DNA of 61,135 bases from an uncultured Rhizobiaceae group bacterium (GTDB lineage: Bacteria > Pseudomonadota > Alphaproteobacteria > Rhizobiales > Rhizobiaceae): NCBI GenBank assembly GCA_938044775.1, contig CALIOE010000018.1:1-61135 (forward strand), given 5' to 3'. The translations under genes were made by a program, and so were the position numbers. A model generated the notes under the pieces. The model did no database searches and was not told the origin of the DNA. It saw only the letters and a program-made list of their open reading frames with translations. Of the stretch, positions 42,756 through 51,612 are shown piece by piece (within the stretch, counting starts at the first letter, position 1; every line of letters starts with the position of its first letter).

Positions 42756-43763
42756 CTACTTTGAGATGACGCCCTTGACCAATTCGAGCAACTCCTGTGC
42801 AGGCAGGCCCTTGGCGGTGTTGTCTTTCACCCACGCATCAGCCACAGGACCTGCAACCCGGTCTTTGAAGGCGGCGACTTCTGCTTCCGTATAAGTAACC
42901 TGCTCAATACCCTTTTCCTCAAGCTTGGGCCCCCAGGCTGCCATCGTCTTGCCCTCATAATTCTCGATGTAGTGATCGAGAGCCGGGCCAACAGAGTCCA
43001 TAAGAGCCTTGCGATGGTCATCCGACAGCGCTGCCAGGGCATCACTGTTGACAACAACCGGGCAGTTAACAGTTCCCGGGTTGAGGTTGGTTGTCCACCA
43101 TTTGGCTGTTTCCACGGTGCCGTAAGACATATGCGCATGTGGCGCGAAAGCGACCGATTTGACAACGCCACTGTCCAGTGCCTGGCGTGCCTCGGTGGCC
43201 GTCACCGACGTGGGAACTGAACCCAGCGCGGACATAGCCTGACCAATACCACCAGTGGCACGCACCGTCAGCCCGTCGAAGTCCGACAGAGATTTCGGAG
43301 CGTCGCCAACACCAACGATGTTGTATTGAGGCATTGGCGACGGCATCAGAAGCGTTGCATTCCAGCGCGCGAGGTCCTTTTGGACAGCAGGGTGCTGGTA
43401 CAGAACTTCGCTGACTTTGCGCTCCAACGCCAGTGAGTTAACGCCAAGGAATGGCAGTTCCAAAACTGTAATTGTGGGGTTTTTATCGCGGTGATAACCG
43501 GCACAGAACTGAGCCATCTCGAATGCGCCGATAGAGATTCCATCAAGATTCTCGCGGTTTTTGGACAGGCCTCCATAGGAGATATTGAGGGTAAACTCGC
43601 CGCCGGTTTTCTCCTTCACCAATTCCGCCAGCTTCTCCACATGCTCGGTGAACGCGCGGCGCTTACCCCAAACAGAGACATTCCATTCCACTGCCAGCGC
43701 TTCCGCACTGATACCCAATGCAAGCACCGAACTTAATGCTGCTGTGATGATCGACTTCTTCAT
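42756..43763 (-). CDS. TRAP transporter substrate-binding protein (DctP type)
   Basis: A 335-residue periplasmic protein: signal peptide MKKSIITAALSSVLALGIS...ALA, then VEWNVSVWGKRRAF and DGISIGAFEMAQFCAGYH. The DctP carboxylate-clamp arginine is probably in DFDGLTVRATGGIG. It captures a carboxylate-bearing solute. Placement beside an MttB homologue suggests a betaine- or amino-acid-like ligand, which is inference. The ATG at 43763 starts the signal peptide. Confidence 0.92.
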   Translation of the reverse strand: MKKSIITAALSSVLALGISAEALAVEWNVSVWGKRRAFTEHVEKLAELVKEKTGGEFTLNISYGGLSKNRENLDGISIGAFEMAQFCAGYHRDKNPTITVLELPFLGVNSLALERKVSEVLYQHPAVQKDLARWNATLLMPSPMPQYNIVGVGDAPKSLSDFDGLTVRATGGIGQAMSALGSVPTSVTATEARQALDSGVVKSVAFAPHAHMSYGTVETAKWWTTNLNPGTVNCPVVVNSDALAALSDDHRKALMDSVGPALDHYIENYEGKTMAAWGPKLEEKGIEQVTYTEAEVAAFKDRVAGPVADAWVKDNTAKGLPAQELLELVKGVISK

Positions 43764-44228
43764 TGTGTCCTCCCTGACAATCAATCGGTATTCCATGAGC
43801 TATATACAGCAATGAATCGGCCATCGGGCAAGCGGTAATGCCAATTCGAACCCACGAGATCGGCAGTGCTGGACAGAACAGTGAAATCGCGATGACTGCA
43901 GACGGGTGATAGTAACCTGAGACCCCGACCGAGCCTGTCGAAACAGCGTGGATCAGCGACTCGACGAAGTAGAATATCCTGACACAGCAATGATTGGCGA
44001 TGAAACGACCAGAGGCTTGTGTAGCTGAACAACGGCGACCAGCGTCAAAGATGGCTCCGGACTGGAAACCAGTCCACACTAAAGCCTATGCTGGTCACTG
44101 CGTGGGACTTGAGCTGAAACAGCAATCTTGTCTTAACGACAGGTGCGGCAGATGCGATCTGCGAACCTGCCTATCAACTCAAGACGCGTGGTGTCGAAAT
44201 AGCCAGTCTCCCAACAAACAGCAGAATA
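43764..44228. other. Divergent intergenic region between TRAP and ABC ATPase genes
   Basis: There are 465 bases with no supported gene. A short perfect hairpin, GGACTGG-AAA-CCAGTCC, lies at 44059-44075, without a T-run. The region should carry the TRAP promoter (leftward) and one for the ABC ATPase. I see no remnant of a permease or binding-protein gene. Confidence 0.5.
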
Positions 44229-44972
44229 ATGTCGGTTAGTGATGTGGACAAAGTATTCGGCGAGGAAATGGTCGCGCTGAGTGGCATGACGTTGCATGTG
44301 CACAAGGGAGATTTTATCAGCCTTCTGGGACCATCGGGATGCGGAAAATCCACGGCATTACGGTTGATCGCGGGCCTCTCACATCCGACACGCGGTTCGA
44401 TAATCTGGGAAAACTCCGACTCCGATGACAATCTGGGCGTTGTGCTGCAGGAGCCGACACTGATGCCTTGGGCAACGGTGGAGGACAATGTCTGGCTGCC
44501 ACTTCGTCTGAAGGGAAAATCCAAACAGGCAGTGCGTTCAGACATTGATGAAATGTTGGCATTCGTCGGTCTTCAGGGATCTGAAAAATCCTATCCTGCA
44601 GAATTATCCGGTGGCATGAAGATGCGCGTTTCAATCGCCAGAGCCATGGTGACCCGACCAAGACTTATGCTGATGGACGAGCCCTTCGCCGCGCTTGATG
44701 AGATCACCAGATTCAAACTCAACAACGACCTTTTGGCACTTAGGGAGAGAACCGGATGCACAGTGATTTTCGTAACACATTCAGTTTTTGAGTCGGTGTT
44801 TCTCGCTAATCGCGTTGTCGTCATGGCAACCCGACCAGGTCGTGTCGTCGAGGAACTGGCCATCGATACGCCCTACCCCCGGGATGATGCATTTCGTACT
44901 TCTTCCGAATACGCTTCTTACTGCCGCAACGCTTCTCATGCCCTGCAAAAAGCCATGGAAGAACCCGGTTGA
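44229..44972 (+). CDS. Orphan ABC transporter ATPase (nitrate/taurine/sulfonate type)
   Basis: A 247-residue ABC ATPase. Walker A is GPSGCGKST at 34-42, the Q-loop is VVLQEPTLMPW, the signature is LSGGMKMR, Walker B is LMLMDEPFAALDE, and the switch is VTHSVFES. SGGMKMR and the late VMATRPGRVVEE place it in the TauB/SsuB/NrtD group. No permease or binding protein adjoins it, so either its partners lie elsewhere or the gene is a leftover of a transporter operon. The N-terminus is a few residues shorter than usual, and no in-frame upstream ATG exists. Confidence 0.9.
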   Translation: MSVSDVDKVFGEEMVALSGMTLHVHKGDFISLLGPSGCGKSTALRLIAGLSHPTRGSIIWENSDSDDNLGVVLQEPTLMPWATVEDNVWLPLRLKGKSKQAVRSDIDEMLAFVGLQGSEKSYPAELSGGMKMRVSIARAMVTRPRLMLMDEPFAALDEITRFKLNNDLLALRERTGCTVIFVTHSVFESVFLANRVVVMATRPGRVVEELAIDTPYPRDDAFRTSSEYASYCRNASHALQKAMEEPG

Positions 44973-44991
44973 GGGTGTCGGGTGTGCGCCG

Positions 44992-46527
44992 CTAGAGCAG
45001 AATATTGTAACGATCGCGGATCATCCGATCCGCGGACGACGGAATATAGTCGGGATGATGATGCTTTAGAATAGACCTGGCCTTGTCTCGCGCAGTTTGC
45101 CAAGCGTTCTTCCCACCCTTCTGCTCCCACGTGCGCGGGTCATCGCGATCGGCAAGTTCAGGGTAGAAATAATCTCGCTGCATCGCATTCATGGTCTGGG
45201 CCGACCCCAGATAATGGCCTTCACCGGCAACGGTCGCACGGATGGTCTCGAATCCCAGTGTTTCTTCAGTCACCTCGACGCCACGCACCATGCGATTCAC
45301 ATGGTTGAGCATTTCATTGTCCAGAACAAACGCTTCGAATGAGGCCCCGAGCAAGCTGGCTGTCATGCCGCACGATTCATAAACCATGTTGGCTCCGGCC
45401 AGCCCGGTCGCCACCGCGCTCATTGCCTTTTCAGATCCCATTTGTGCATCGACCGCCTTGGCGTCGGTCATCGAGCTCGCGACGCCGGAGGGCAAACCCA
45501 GTCGGTTCGATATCTGGGCCGAGGCGGCGTTCAATATGGAAATCTCGCCTCCGCCGCCGGAGAACGCCCCGGTTCGCAGATCGATCACCAACGGCCAGTT
45601 GGAAAAAATCATCGGATAGCCCGGCTCGATGAGGTTGACCAGCGCCAGCGCGGCAAGCGTCTCAGCAGTCGTTTGCGCCAGCATGCCAGCCAGCGGTGCT
45701 GGCGCGGTTGCGCCGGATTGCGCAGCGATTATTGCATTAATGGGAACGCGGCGCCGGATACAAGCCTGCGTCACCTGCACGGCATCTTCGCCATAGCGCA
45801 GAGGCGATATCACCGGCGAAATGTGCGCTTTGCAAAAGGGTCGTCCAGCAAAGCGGCCTTCACCACCCAGCGCGCAATCATACATGTCGATCACCGGATC
45901 GACTGATTCTGCAACAGTGAAGCTGGTACCCACTGGTTTTCTGGTTCCGCGCAACAACGCATAAGCAGTATTGATGTCCAGATCCATGATATCCGGAACA
46001 TCAGTGGCGACACAGCAGCGGGTGAACCAGCTGATATTATCAAGCTTATCGATCAGGCGCGCGAAGTCAGACAGATCTCTGAGCGTTGAAGGCCGGTATG
46101 AGCCGCTTTCCAAATCCAGGGTCTGAACAGCGGCTCCACCGGTCCCGAAATGAACCCTGCGACCGCCGAGTTCGAAATCATATTTGGAGTCTCGCCCATG
46201 GAAGATGAACGACCTCGCTGCACCGTCAATTATGTCTTCCATCATAGAACGACTGAAGGTAAGACGCCCGGATTCATTGAGTTCCGCGCCCTTTTGAAGC
46301 GCCAGTGTTTGAAACGATGCAGGAACTTCCGACATTCCAATTTCAGCAAGGATCTGAAAAGCTGTGTCGATAATTTGCCGCTCATCAGCAATGCTCAGCG
46401 GCTTGTACTGGCCGCCCACCTGACCTGGCGGGCATGGATTGATCTCCGCTTCGGCTGCAGATCTCGCCGCCACCCGGGAAGCTCTGCCACCTTGTCTGCC
46501 CTGCCGTGCGTTTGTGCGATCTGCCAC
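44992..46527 (-). CDS. MttB-family (COG5598) methyltransferase homologue, non-pyrrolysine (2)
   Basis: A 511-residue paralogue of the 28481-30061 protein. It has the same basic N-terminal tail (QGRQGGRASRVAARSAAEAE), then GGQYKPLSIADERQIIDTA, PVGTSFTVAES, AAQSGATAPAPLAG, SNWPLVIDLRTGAFSGGGGE and GEGHYLGSAQTMNAMQRDYF. There is no internal amber codon; TAG occurs only as the terminal stop. It is divergent from the LysR gene and presumably demethylates an N-methyl compound with a corrinoid partner encoded elsewhere. The sequence differs enough from copy 1 to suggest another substrate. Confidence 0.88.
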   Translation of the reverse strand: MADRTNARQGRQGGRASRVAARSAAEAEINPCPPGQVGGQYKPLSIADERQIIDTAFQILAEIGMSEVPASFQTLALQKGAELNESGRLTFSRSMMEDIIDGAARSFIFHGRDSKYDFELGGRRVHFGTGGAAVQTLDLESGSYRPSTLRDLSDFARLIDKLDNISWFTRCCVATDVPDIMDLDINTAYALLRGTRKPVGTSFTVAESVDPVIDMYDCALGGEGRFAGRPFCKAHISPVISPLRYGEDAVQVTQACIRRRVPINAIIAAQSGATAPAPLAGMLAQTTAETLAALALVNLIEPGYPMIFSNWPLVIDLRTGAFSGGGGEISILNAASAQISNRLGLPSGVASSMTDAKAVDAQMGSEKAMSAVATGLAGANMVYESCGMTASLLGASFEAFVLDNEMLNHVNRMVRGVEVTEETLGFETIRATVAGEGHYLGSAQTMNAMQRDYFYPELADRDDPRTWEQKGGKNAWQTARDKARSILKHHHPDYIPSSADRMIRDRYNILL

Positions 46528-46595
46528 ATAACCTCCTGACGCAGTTCATAATGCATCGTCCCCTTGCATCGGCACAAAGCAAGCGCTTATCTATA

Positions 46596-46611
46596 TTTCG
46601 ATAATTCGAAA
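46596..46611. promoter_or_regulatory. Candidate LysR operator between mttB-like gene 2 and the LysR gene
   Basis: TTTCGATAATTCGAAA has exact 6-bp arms, TTTCGA and TCGAAA, around TAAT. It lies eight bases before the LysR start and 69 bases before the MttB start. A near copy occurs before the third dehydrogenase gene. Confidence 0.5.
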
Positions 46612-46618
46612 ACTTTAT

Positions 46619-47611
46619 TTGAGTAAATTGACGTCGTCAGAGCAGAGAGACAAGCTATCCTTTCGTGCGGTCGAAACGTTCGTCGCCGTGGTCGAGGAAC
46701 GCTCAATTTCGCGGGCTGCGAAGCGCCTGGGGGCAAGCATTTCCGCGGTGTCCCTTCAACTTTCGAATCTTGAAAAGTCTCTCGACACAAAACTCGTGGA
46801 GCGCTCTGCTCAGCGGTTTTCGGTAACTGAAGCGGGACATCTGTTTCGCGAACGCGCATTGCGGATTTTGGATGAAGTGAACGGTGCGCGTGCCGATCTG
46901 ATGAACCGCAGCGAAGCACCCCACTTCAAACTTCGCATGGCGGTGGTCGAGGACTTTGACAACCACATTCTACCCGCCTGGCTGGCGTCAATGAGCGAAA
47001 CATTTCCCAATTCGCGGTTTGTGGTGAAGAGTGGTCCAAGTCACGAGAACTTCTCCATCCTTGGCACCCGAGCAACTGACCTGATAGTTGCCGTCGATGC
47101 GATGCACCCCGTCGACTGGATTGAAGAACACGTTTTGATGCAGGATCCCTACATGCTGGTGACCGCGGAAAACATTCCCGAAGCAGCCGATCTTGATACT
47201 TTGAGAAAGAGTCCGTTCGTGCGCTATGCACGCGAACAGCACATGGGCCGCCAGATCGAGGCTCAATTGCGGCGCACCAAGTTTGTTCCGCCTAGAAAGC
47301 ACGAGTTTTCCTCAAATCAGGCGTTGTTCTCTATGGTTTCAAAGACTGGCGGTTGGGCGATCAGCACCGCTTCGGCCATTCACGGCACGCTCTCCCATCG
47401 CAATCCAGATCAACTGAAACTGCGTTATGCTTTGCTTCCTCTTCCCGCCTTCAGCCGCACCGTTTCTCTGTACGCACGCAAAGACATCCTGAGCTCGGTC
47501 CCCCAACAGGCTGCAATGTTGCTGCGCCAATGCCTGCAAAGAACATTTGATCACGCTGACAACAGACTGAAGCTGCCTTTGCTGCCGCGTATCATTTCGC
47601 AGGGCACCTGA
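46619..47611 (+). CDS. LysR-family transcriptional regulator
   Basis: A 330-residue regulator. The winged HTH covers about residues 14-72 (LSFRAVETFVAVVEERSISR, GASISAVSLQLSNLEKSL) and the effector domain extends from about 100 to 300. The start codon appears to be TTG at 46619, right after the palindrome; no good ATG is near. Divergent from MttB gene 2 and followed by dehydrogenase 3 on the same strand, it probably controls both. Confidence 0.9.
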   Translation: MSKLTSSEQRDKLSFRAVETFVAVVEERSISRAAKRLGASISAVSLQLSNLEKSLDTKLVERSAQRFSVTEAGHLFRERALRILDEVNGARADLMNRSEAPHFKLRMAVVEDFDNHILPAWLASMSETFPNSRFVVKSGPSHENFSILGTRATDLIVAVDAMHPVDWIEEHVLMQDPYMLVTAENIPEAADLDTLRKSPFVRYAREQHMGRQIEAQLRRTKFVPPRKHEFSSNQALFSMVSKTGGWAISTASAIHGTLSHRNPDQLKLRYALLPLPAFSRTVSLYARKDILSSVPQQAAMLLRQCLQRTFDHADNRLKLPLLPRIISQGT

Positions 47612-47627
47612 CCGAACTCAAACTGAG

Positions 47628-47644
47628 TTTCAGAATTTTCGAAA
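47628..47644. promoter_or_regulatory. Second candidate LysR operator, before dehydrogenase 3
   Basis: The reverse complement, TTTCGAAAATTCTGAAA, matches the element at 46596-46611 except for one substitution and one inserted base. It lies 86 bases before the ATG of the dehydrogenase. Confidence 0.45.
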
Positions 47645-47729
47645 TGCAGATTCAAACCACGCGAACGACTTGTCTGAATGCGCGCCAAACGCCACCGTCA
47701 ATACACCATTACCAGCAGGACATTTGGAT

Positions 47730-50156
47730 ATGAAATCTCACACGCAAGTGGTCGTCATTGGTGGCGGAATAGCAGGATGTTCAGCCCTTTATCATCTCAC
47801 GCAGGAAGGTATTACTGATTGTGTCCTGTTGGAGCGAGACGAACTTACCTCAGGCACGACGTGGCATTCAGCGGCACAGGTCACAAACTTTGGTCCCAAC
47901 CAAACCATGGTCGGACTCAAGACCCATTCAATCAATCTGTACAAGGAACTAGCAGACGATCCGGAATATCCGATCAACTATCATCATGGGACCGGCGGAC
48001 TGCGATTAGCGTCGACCCAGGATCACCTCGACGGTTATGCCCACTTTCAGTCCATGGCCAAGGGTATGGGTGTTGAGTGGGAAATTCTGCAGCCGGATGA
48101 GTGCAGACGGCGTCATCCTCTGATAACAACCGACAACCTGTTGGGAGCTCTATGGGACCCGCTGGACGGCGACATCGATCCGGCACAATTGTGTCAGGCC
48201 CTTGCCCGTCGCGCCCGACTGGCCGGTGCCGAGATCCATCGCTTCACATCAGTCAATGGCCTGACAGAGAATCCAGACGGCACGTGGATAGTAAGCACAA
48301 CCAAGGGAGATATTGCTTGCGAAAACGTGGTCAATGCAGGTGGCTACAGATGCAATGAAATCGGCGCCATGATGGGCGTCGAACACCCGGTGGCTTCGAT
48401 GGAGCATCAATACATGCTCACGGAAGACATCCCGGAGATCATGGAAATGGGTGAGGATTTTCGCGTGCCGCTTATCCGATGCCCAACCGCCGATTTCTAC
48501 CAGCGTGCAGAGAAAAAAGGGCTGCTGATCGGCTTTTATGAGCAGGGCTGCAAAACCTGGGGCCTGGGTGGCATCGACCCCGAATTCACCATGGCTCTCT
48601 GCCCCGATGATCTCGATCGTGTGATCGATGTTATGGAGGGAGCCTTCCATCGTCTTCCCTGCCTGGAAACAGTGGGAATCAAATCTGTCATTAACGGGCC
48701 TATCACCTACACGCCGGACGGACTGCCCATAGTCGGAAAGATACCCGGAAAACGTAACGCCTATTGCATTACGGGCTTACGCGCGGGGCTTGGCGAAGGT
48801 GGCGGGCACGGCTGGCTGCTTGCACAGATTATCGCCCACGGCGAGGCCTGTTACGACACCTGGTGCATCGATCCACGGCGGTTTACGCGATACGCAAATG
48901 AGGAATACACGGCGCTGAAGGCCGTCGAAGACTATCAGAATGAATTTCGGTTTCACATGCCACATGAACATCGCCCAGCAGGTCGCCCGATGAAAACGAC
49001 GCCGCTAACCAAATCCTTAGCTGAGTCCGGGGCCGAATTCGGCACGGTAAATGGCTGGGAGAGGGCTCTGTACTACAAGCCTGAGAGCGGGTTTCAGGAA
49101 CAGCATTCCTTCCGCTTCAACAACACATTTGAACTGGTCTCGGAAGAGGTTGCCAATGTTCAGTCGAATGTCGGCATTATGGAAGTGTCAGGTTTCAACC
49201 GGTACGAAATCACTGGTGCAGGTGTCCACGATTGGCTTGATGGAATCATGTGTAGCCGCATTCCCCGCCGGTCCGGGAAGGTAGGCCTGGCCTATTTTCT
49301 GAACCACCAGGGAAATGTGAAGGGTGAGGCGACGCTGGCAAATATCGGCAACGACCGCGTCTGGTTCGGCTCCGCGGCCGCCGCTGAATACCATGACCAC
49401 GACTGGTTGAGAGAAAATATGCCGACCAACAGTGAGATAACCATCAAGAGCCTGACCAACAGCCACACAATCCTCGTCTTGGCCGGGCCGGCGTCCAGAA
49501 AAGTCTTGCAGGCGGCTGCGCCACGCACCGACTGGTCGGCAACGGCTTTCCCGTGGCTGGCCTGCAAGAACGTCTTCATCGGCAACGCCGAAGCATTGGC
49601 GATGTCAGTTTCGTTCTCTGGCGAACTCGCCTTTGAACTTCACATCCCCAATGAGCAGCTGAATCTGGCTTTTGACACGCTGACAAACGCCGGCCAGCCG
49701 TTTGGTTTGAAGCCCTTCGGTCTGCTGGCAACCGAAAGCATGCGACTGGAGAAAGGATACCGTCACTGGAAGGCCGATCTTATTACGGAATTCGATCCGA
49801 TCGCATCTGGCCTGGAACGGTTTGTTGATTTCGGAAAGGCATTCATTGGAAAGGCGGCGCTGCAGGACAAAACAAAACAGCGCGGCAGGAGCGCTTTCGT
49901 TTCTCTGACTCTGTCTTGCACGGACGCCCCGGCTCATCCAGGCGACTCGATTGTGGCATCGGGAAATGTCGTTGGCAGCGTCACATCTGCGGCTTGGGGC
50001 CATCGTGTAAGCGAAAACATTGCCATGGGCTTTGTCGAAGCTGACATATTGAACGACCCAAAGGAGCTGGGAATTCTGAATCTTGGGCGCGTAACGCCTG
50101 CTGAGCTTGGACCAATCTGTCGATACGATGCCAGCAATCGACTTGTGCGCGGCTAA
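47730..50156 (+). CDS. FAD-dependent dimethylglycine/sarcosine dehydrogenase-like protein with GcvT domain (3)
   Basis: An 808-residue protein: FAD motif VVVIGGGIAGCSA (7-19) and the covalent-FAD position H46 in SGTTWHSAAQ. The stretch ALWDPLDGDIDPAQLCQALA is nearly identical to the equivalent in dehydrogenase 1 (MWDPLDGDIDPAQMTQALA), so the two are close paralogues. The C-terminal half is GcvT-like. The ATG at 47730 is preferred to a TTG at 47670. It probably N-demethylates the product of MttB 2 or a related amine, handing one carbon to tetrahydrofolate. Confidence 0.87.
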   Translation: MKSHTQVVVIGGGIAGCSALYHLTQEGITDCVLLERDELTSGTTWHSAAQVTNFGPNQTMVGLKTHSINLYKELADDPEYPINYHHGTGGLRLASTQDHLDGYAHFQSMAKGMGVEWEILQPDECRRRHPLITTDNLLGALWDPLDGDIDPAQLCQALARRARLAGAEIHRFTSVNGLTENPDGTWIVSTTKGDIACENVVNAGGYRCNEIGAMMGVEHPVASMEHQYMLTEDIPEIMEMGEDFRVPLIRCPTADFYQRAEKKGLLIGFYEQGCKTWGLGGIDPEFTMALCPDDLDRVIDVMEGAFHRLPCLETVGIKSVINGPITYTPDGLPIVGKIPGKRNAYCITGLRAGLGEGGGHGWLLAQIIAHGEACYDTWCIDPRRFTRYANEEYTALKAVEDYQNEFRFHMPHEHRPAGRPMKTTPLTKSLAESGAEFGTVNGWERALYYKPESGFQEQHSFRFNNTFELVSEEVANVQSNVGIMEVSGFNRYEITGAGVHDWLDGIMCSRIPRRSGKVGLAYFLNHQGNVKGEATLANIGNDRVWFGSAAAAEYHDHDWLRENMPTNSEITIKSLTNSHTILVLAGPASRKVLQAAAPRTDWSATAFPWLACKNVFIGNAEALAMSVSFSGELAFELHIPNEQLNLAFDTLTNAGQPFGLKPFGLLATESMRLEKGYRHWKADLITEFDPIASGLERFVDFGKAFIGKAALQDKTKQRGRSAFVSLTLSCTDAPAHPGDSIVASGNVVGSVTSAAWGHRVSENIAMGFVEADILNDPKELGILNLGRVTPAELGPICRYDASNRLVRG

Positions 50157-50387
50157 ATTCCCGTTGAGTCCAATCCCAGGTTCTGACAACACCGGTCGAC
50201 ATCTGTTCGTCCCGAGGCCAATTAGGCTGGTTTTCCAGGGATAACGTCCCTTCACGTTGGCGACGTGCCATATTGTCTGCTAGTTGCGTGAAAAGTCCGG
50301 CATTCGTTGGCCTTTGGCCGGGCCGGGTGCTTATAAGACAGCCGGCACAATTGAAGCCGTAACGAACAGCAATTGCAGGAGTAGTGA

Positions 50388-51065
50388 ATGAACCTCGATC
50401 AGGCGATGAAAGAACGTCGCTCCATCCGCGGTTTTCAAAACAAACCCGTTTCGCGTGAACTGCTTGAGGAGATTGTCGCGCTGGCAAACAGAGCGCCGTC
50501 TTCAATGAACACCCAGCCCTGGCACCTGCATATCCTTACAGGCGACCCGCTCGAACAGGTTCAAAAAGGCAACACTGAGCGTATGCTTGGCGGCGTAACG
50601 CCCAGCCGCGAGATCGAAGATTACGCCGCCTACGAAGGCGAACATCGCAAGCGACAGATCGAAATTGCGGTTCAACTCTTTGAAGCCATGGGAATCGAGC
50701 GCCATGATGCTGAACGGCGACAGGACTGGGTCATGCGTGGCTTTCGTCAATTCGACGCGCCGGTGTCAGTTGTCGTCTGTTTTGACCGCGCACTCCTGAA
50801 CAACACCATCGCCCATTTTGATACAGGCGCCATGACTTTCGGACTGGTGCTGGCGGCGTGGAGCAAAGGCCTTGGCGCCGTCATCAACGGACAGGGCATC
50901 ATGCAGAGCCCGGTCGTGCGCGAAGTGGCGAGCATCCCCGAGGATCAGGTCATCCTGACCTGTGTGGCGCTCGGCTGGCCTGACGATGACTTCGTCGCAA
51001 ATTCCGTCGTTTCACGTCGTCGACCGGTAGAAAACATCACCCGCTTTCTTGGTTTCGATGGCTGA
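50388..51065 (+). CDS. Nitroreductase-family FMN oxidoreductase (2)
   Basis: A 225-residue nitroreductase. KERRSIRGF and RAPSSMNTQPWHLHIL bind FMN. The late block IPEDQVILTCVALGWPDDDF is typical. CAGGAG lies eight bases before the ATG. It is 231 bases downstream of dehydrogenase 3, so it may have its own promoter. Its pairing with a second N-methyl-compound cluster mirrors nitroreductase 1 at 19813-20502. Confidence 0.9.
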   Translation: MNLDQAMKERRSIRGFQNKPVSRELLEEIVALANRAPSSMNTQPWHLHILTGDPLEQVQKGNTERMLGGVTPSREIEDYAAYEGEHRKRQIEIAVQLFEAMGIERHDAERRQDWVMRGFRQFDAPVSVVVCFDRALLNNTIAHFDTGAMTFGLVLAAWSKGLGAVINGQGIMQSPVVREVASIPEDQVILTCVALGWPDDDFVANSVVSRRRPVENITRFLGFDG

Positions 51066-51187
51066 GCCGTATGGCTGCATCCGCTGCAGCTGAACCGGGA
51101 GCAGTTCCGCCTCACAGACCTCCCGAACCGGGTGTCTGTGACCCCACACATATCCCGCATTCGCCCCCGCAAATGCGCATCAATTGC

Positions 51188-51511
51188 TCAACGACACTGA
51201 TACGCAATGGCGCAGCGGCGCTGGTCAGAGGTTATGACAAAGGTGGGGCTGGGAGCCGAATCTCGACCGCAGCGCACCATCCTGCGATCTCGTGCCGGTT
51301 TTCCTCCATAGATCGGGAGAACTGTTCCAGATCGCGTTCTTGTCATCACCCGCCCGTTTTGAAGGAAGACACTTTTTGCGCGCTCGCAGGTCATATTGTT
51401 GGTTAGTTGCTGCGCGTAAGCGGTTTGCGCCGATTGGAGGATAGCAGCAGATAAAATTGTCGCGAGAGCAATAGTTCTTCGCCCCCTGTTTCCGTTGATA
51501 ACGTTCTTCAT
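51188..51511 (-). CDS. Small secreted cysteine-containing protein
   Basis: A 107-residue exported protein: signal peptide to about residue 34 (ATILSAAILQSAQTAYA), then MTCERAKSVFLQNGRVM, MVRCGRD and a C-terminal AIAYQCR. The three cysteines in the mature part suit a disulfide-stabilised periplasmic protein. Similar small proteins (TCxxAxxxVxxxGxV pattern) are widespread in Rhizobiales with unknown function. The ATG at 51511 has AAAGG upstream; longer starts lack a signal-peptide context. Confidence 0.75.
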   Translation of the reverse strand: MKNVINGNRGRRTIALATILSAAILQSAQTAYAQQLTNNMTCERAKSVFLQNGRVMTRTRSGTVLPIYGGKPARDRRMVRCGRDSAPSPTFVITSDQRRCAIAYQCR

Positions 51512-51612
51512 GGTCTGACCTTTCTGTTCCCTGAGAACCCAATCCCCGGTCTTGGGCATTTGAATGCTGGTCAACAGCCACGGCACACCTGCCGCCCTAT
51601 CCCGTGTCGCCT

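Noticed and set aside
44059-44075. Hairpin GGACTGG-AAA-CCAGTCC as a terminator
   Set aside because: No T-run follows on either strand and no transcript is expected to end there; recorded only as an inverted repeat.
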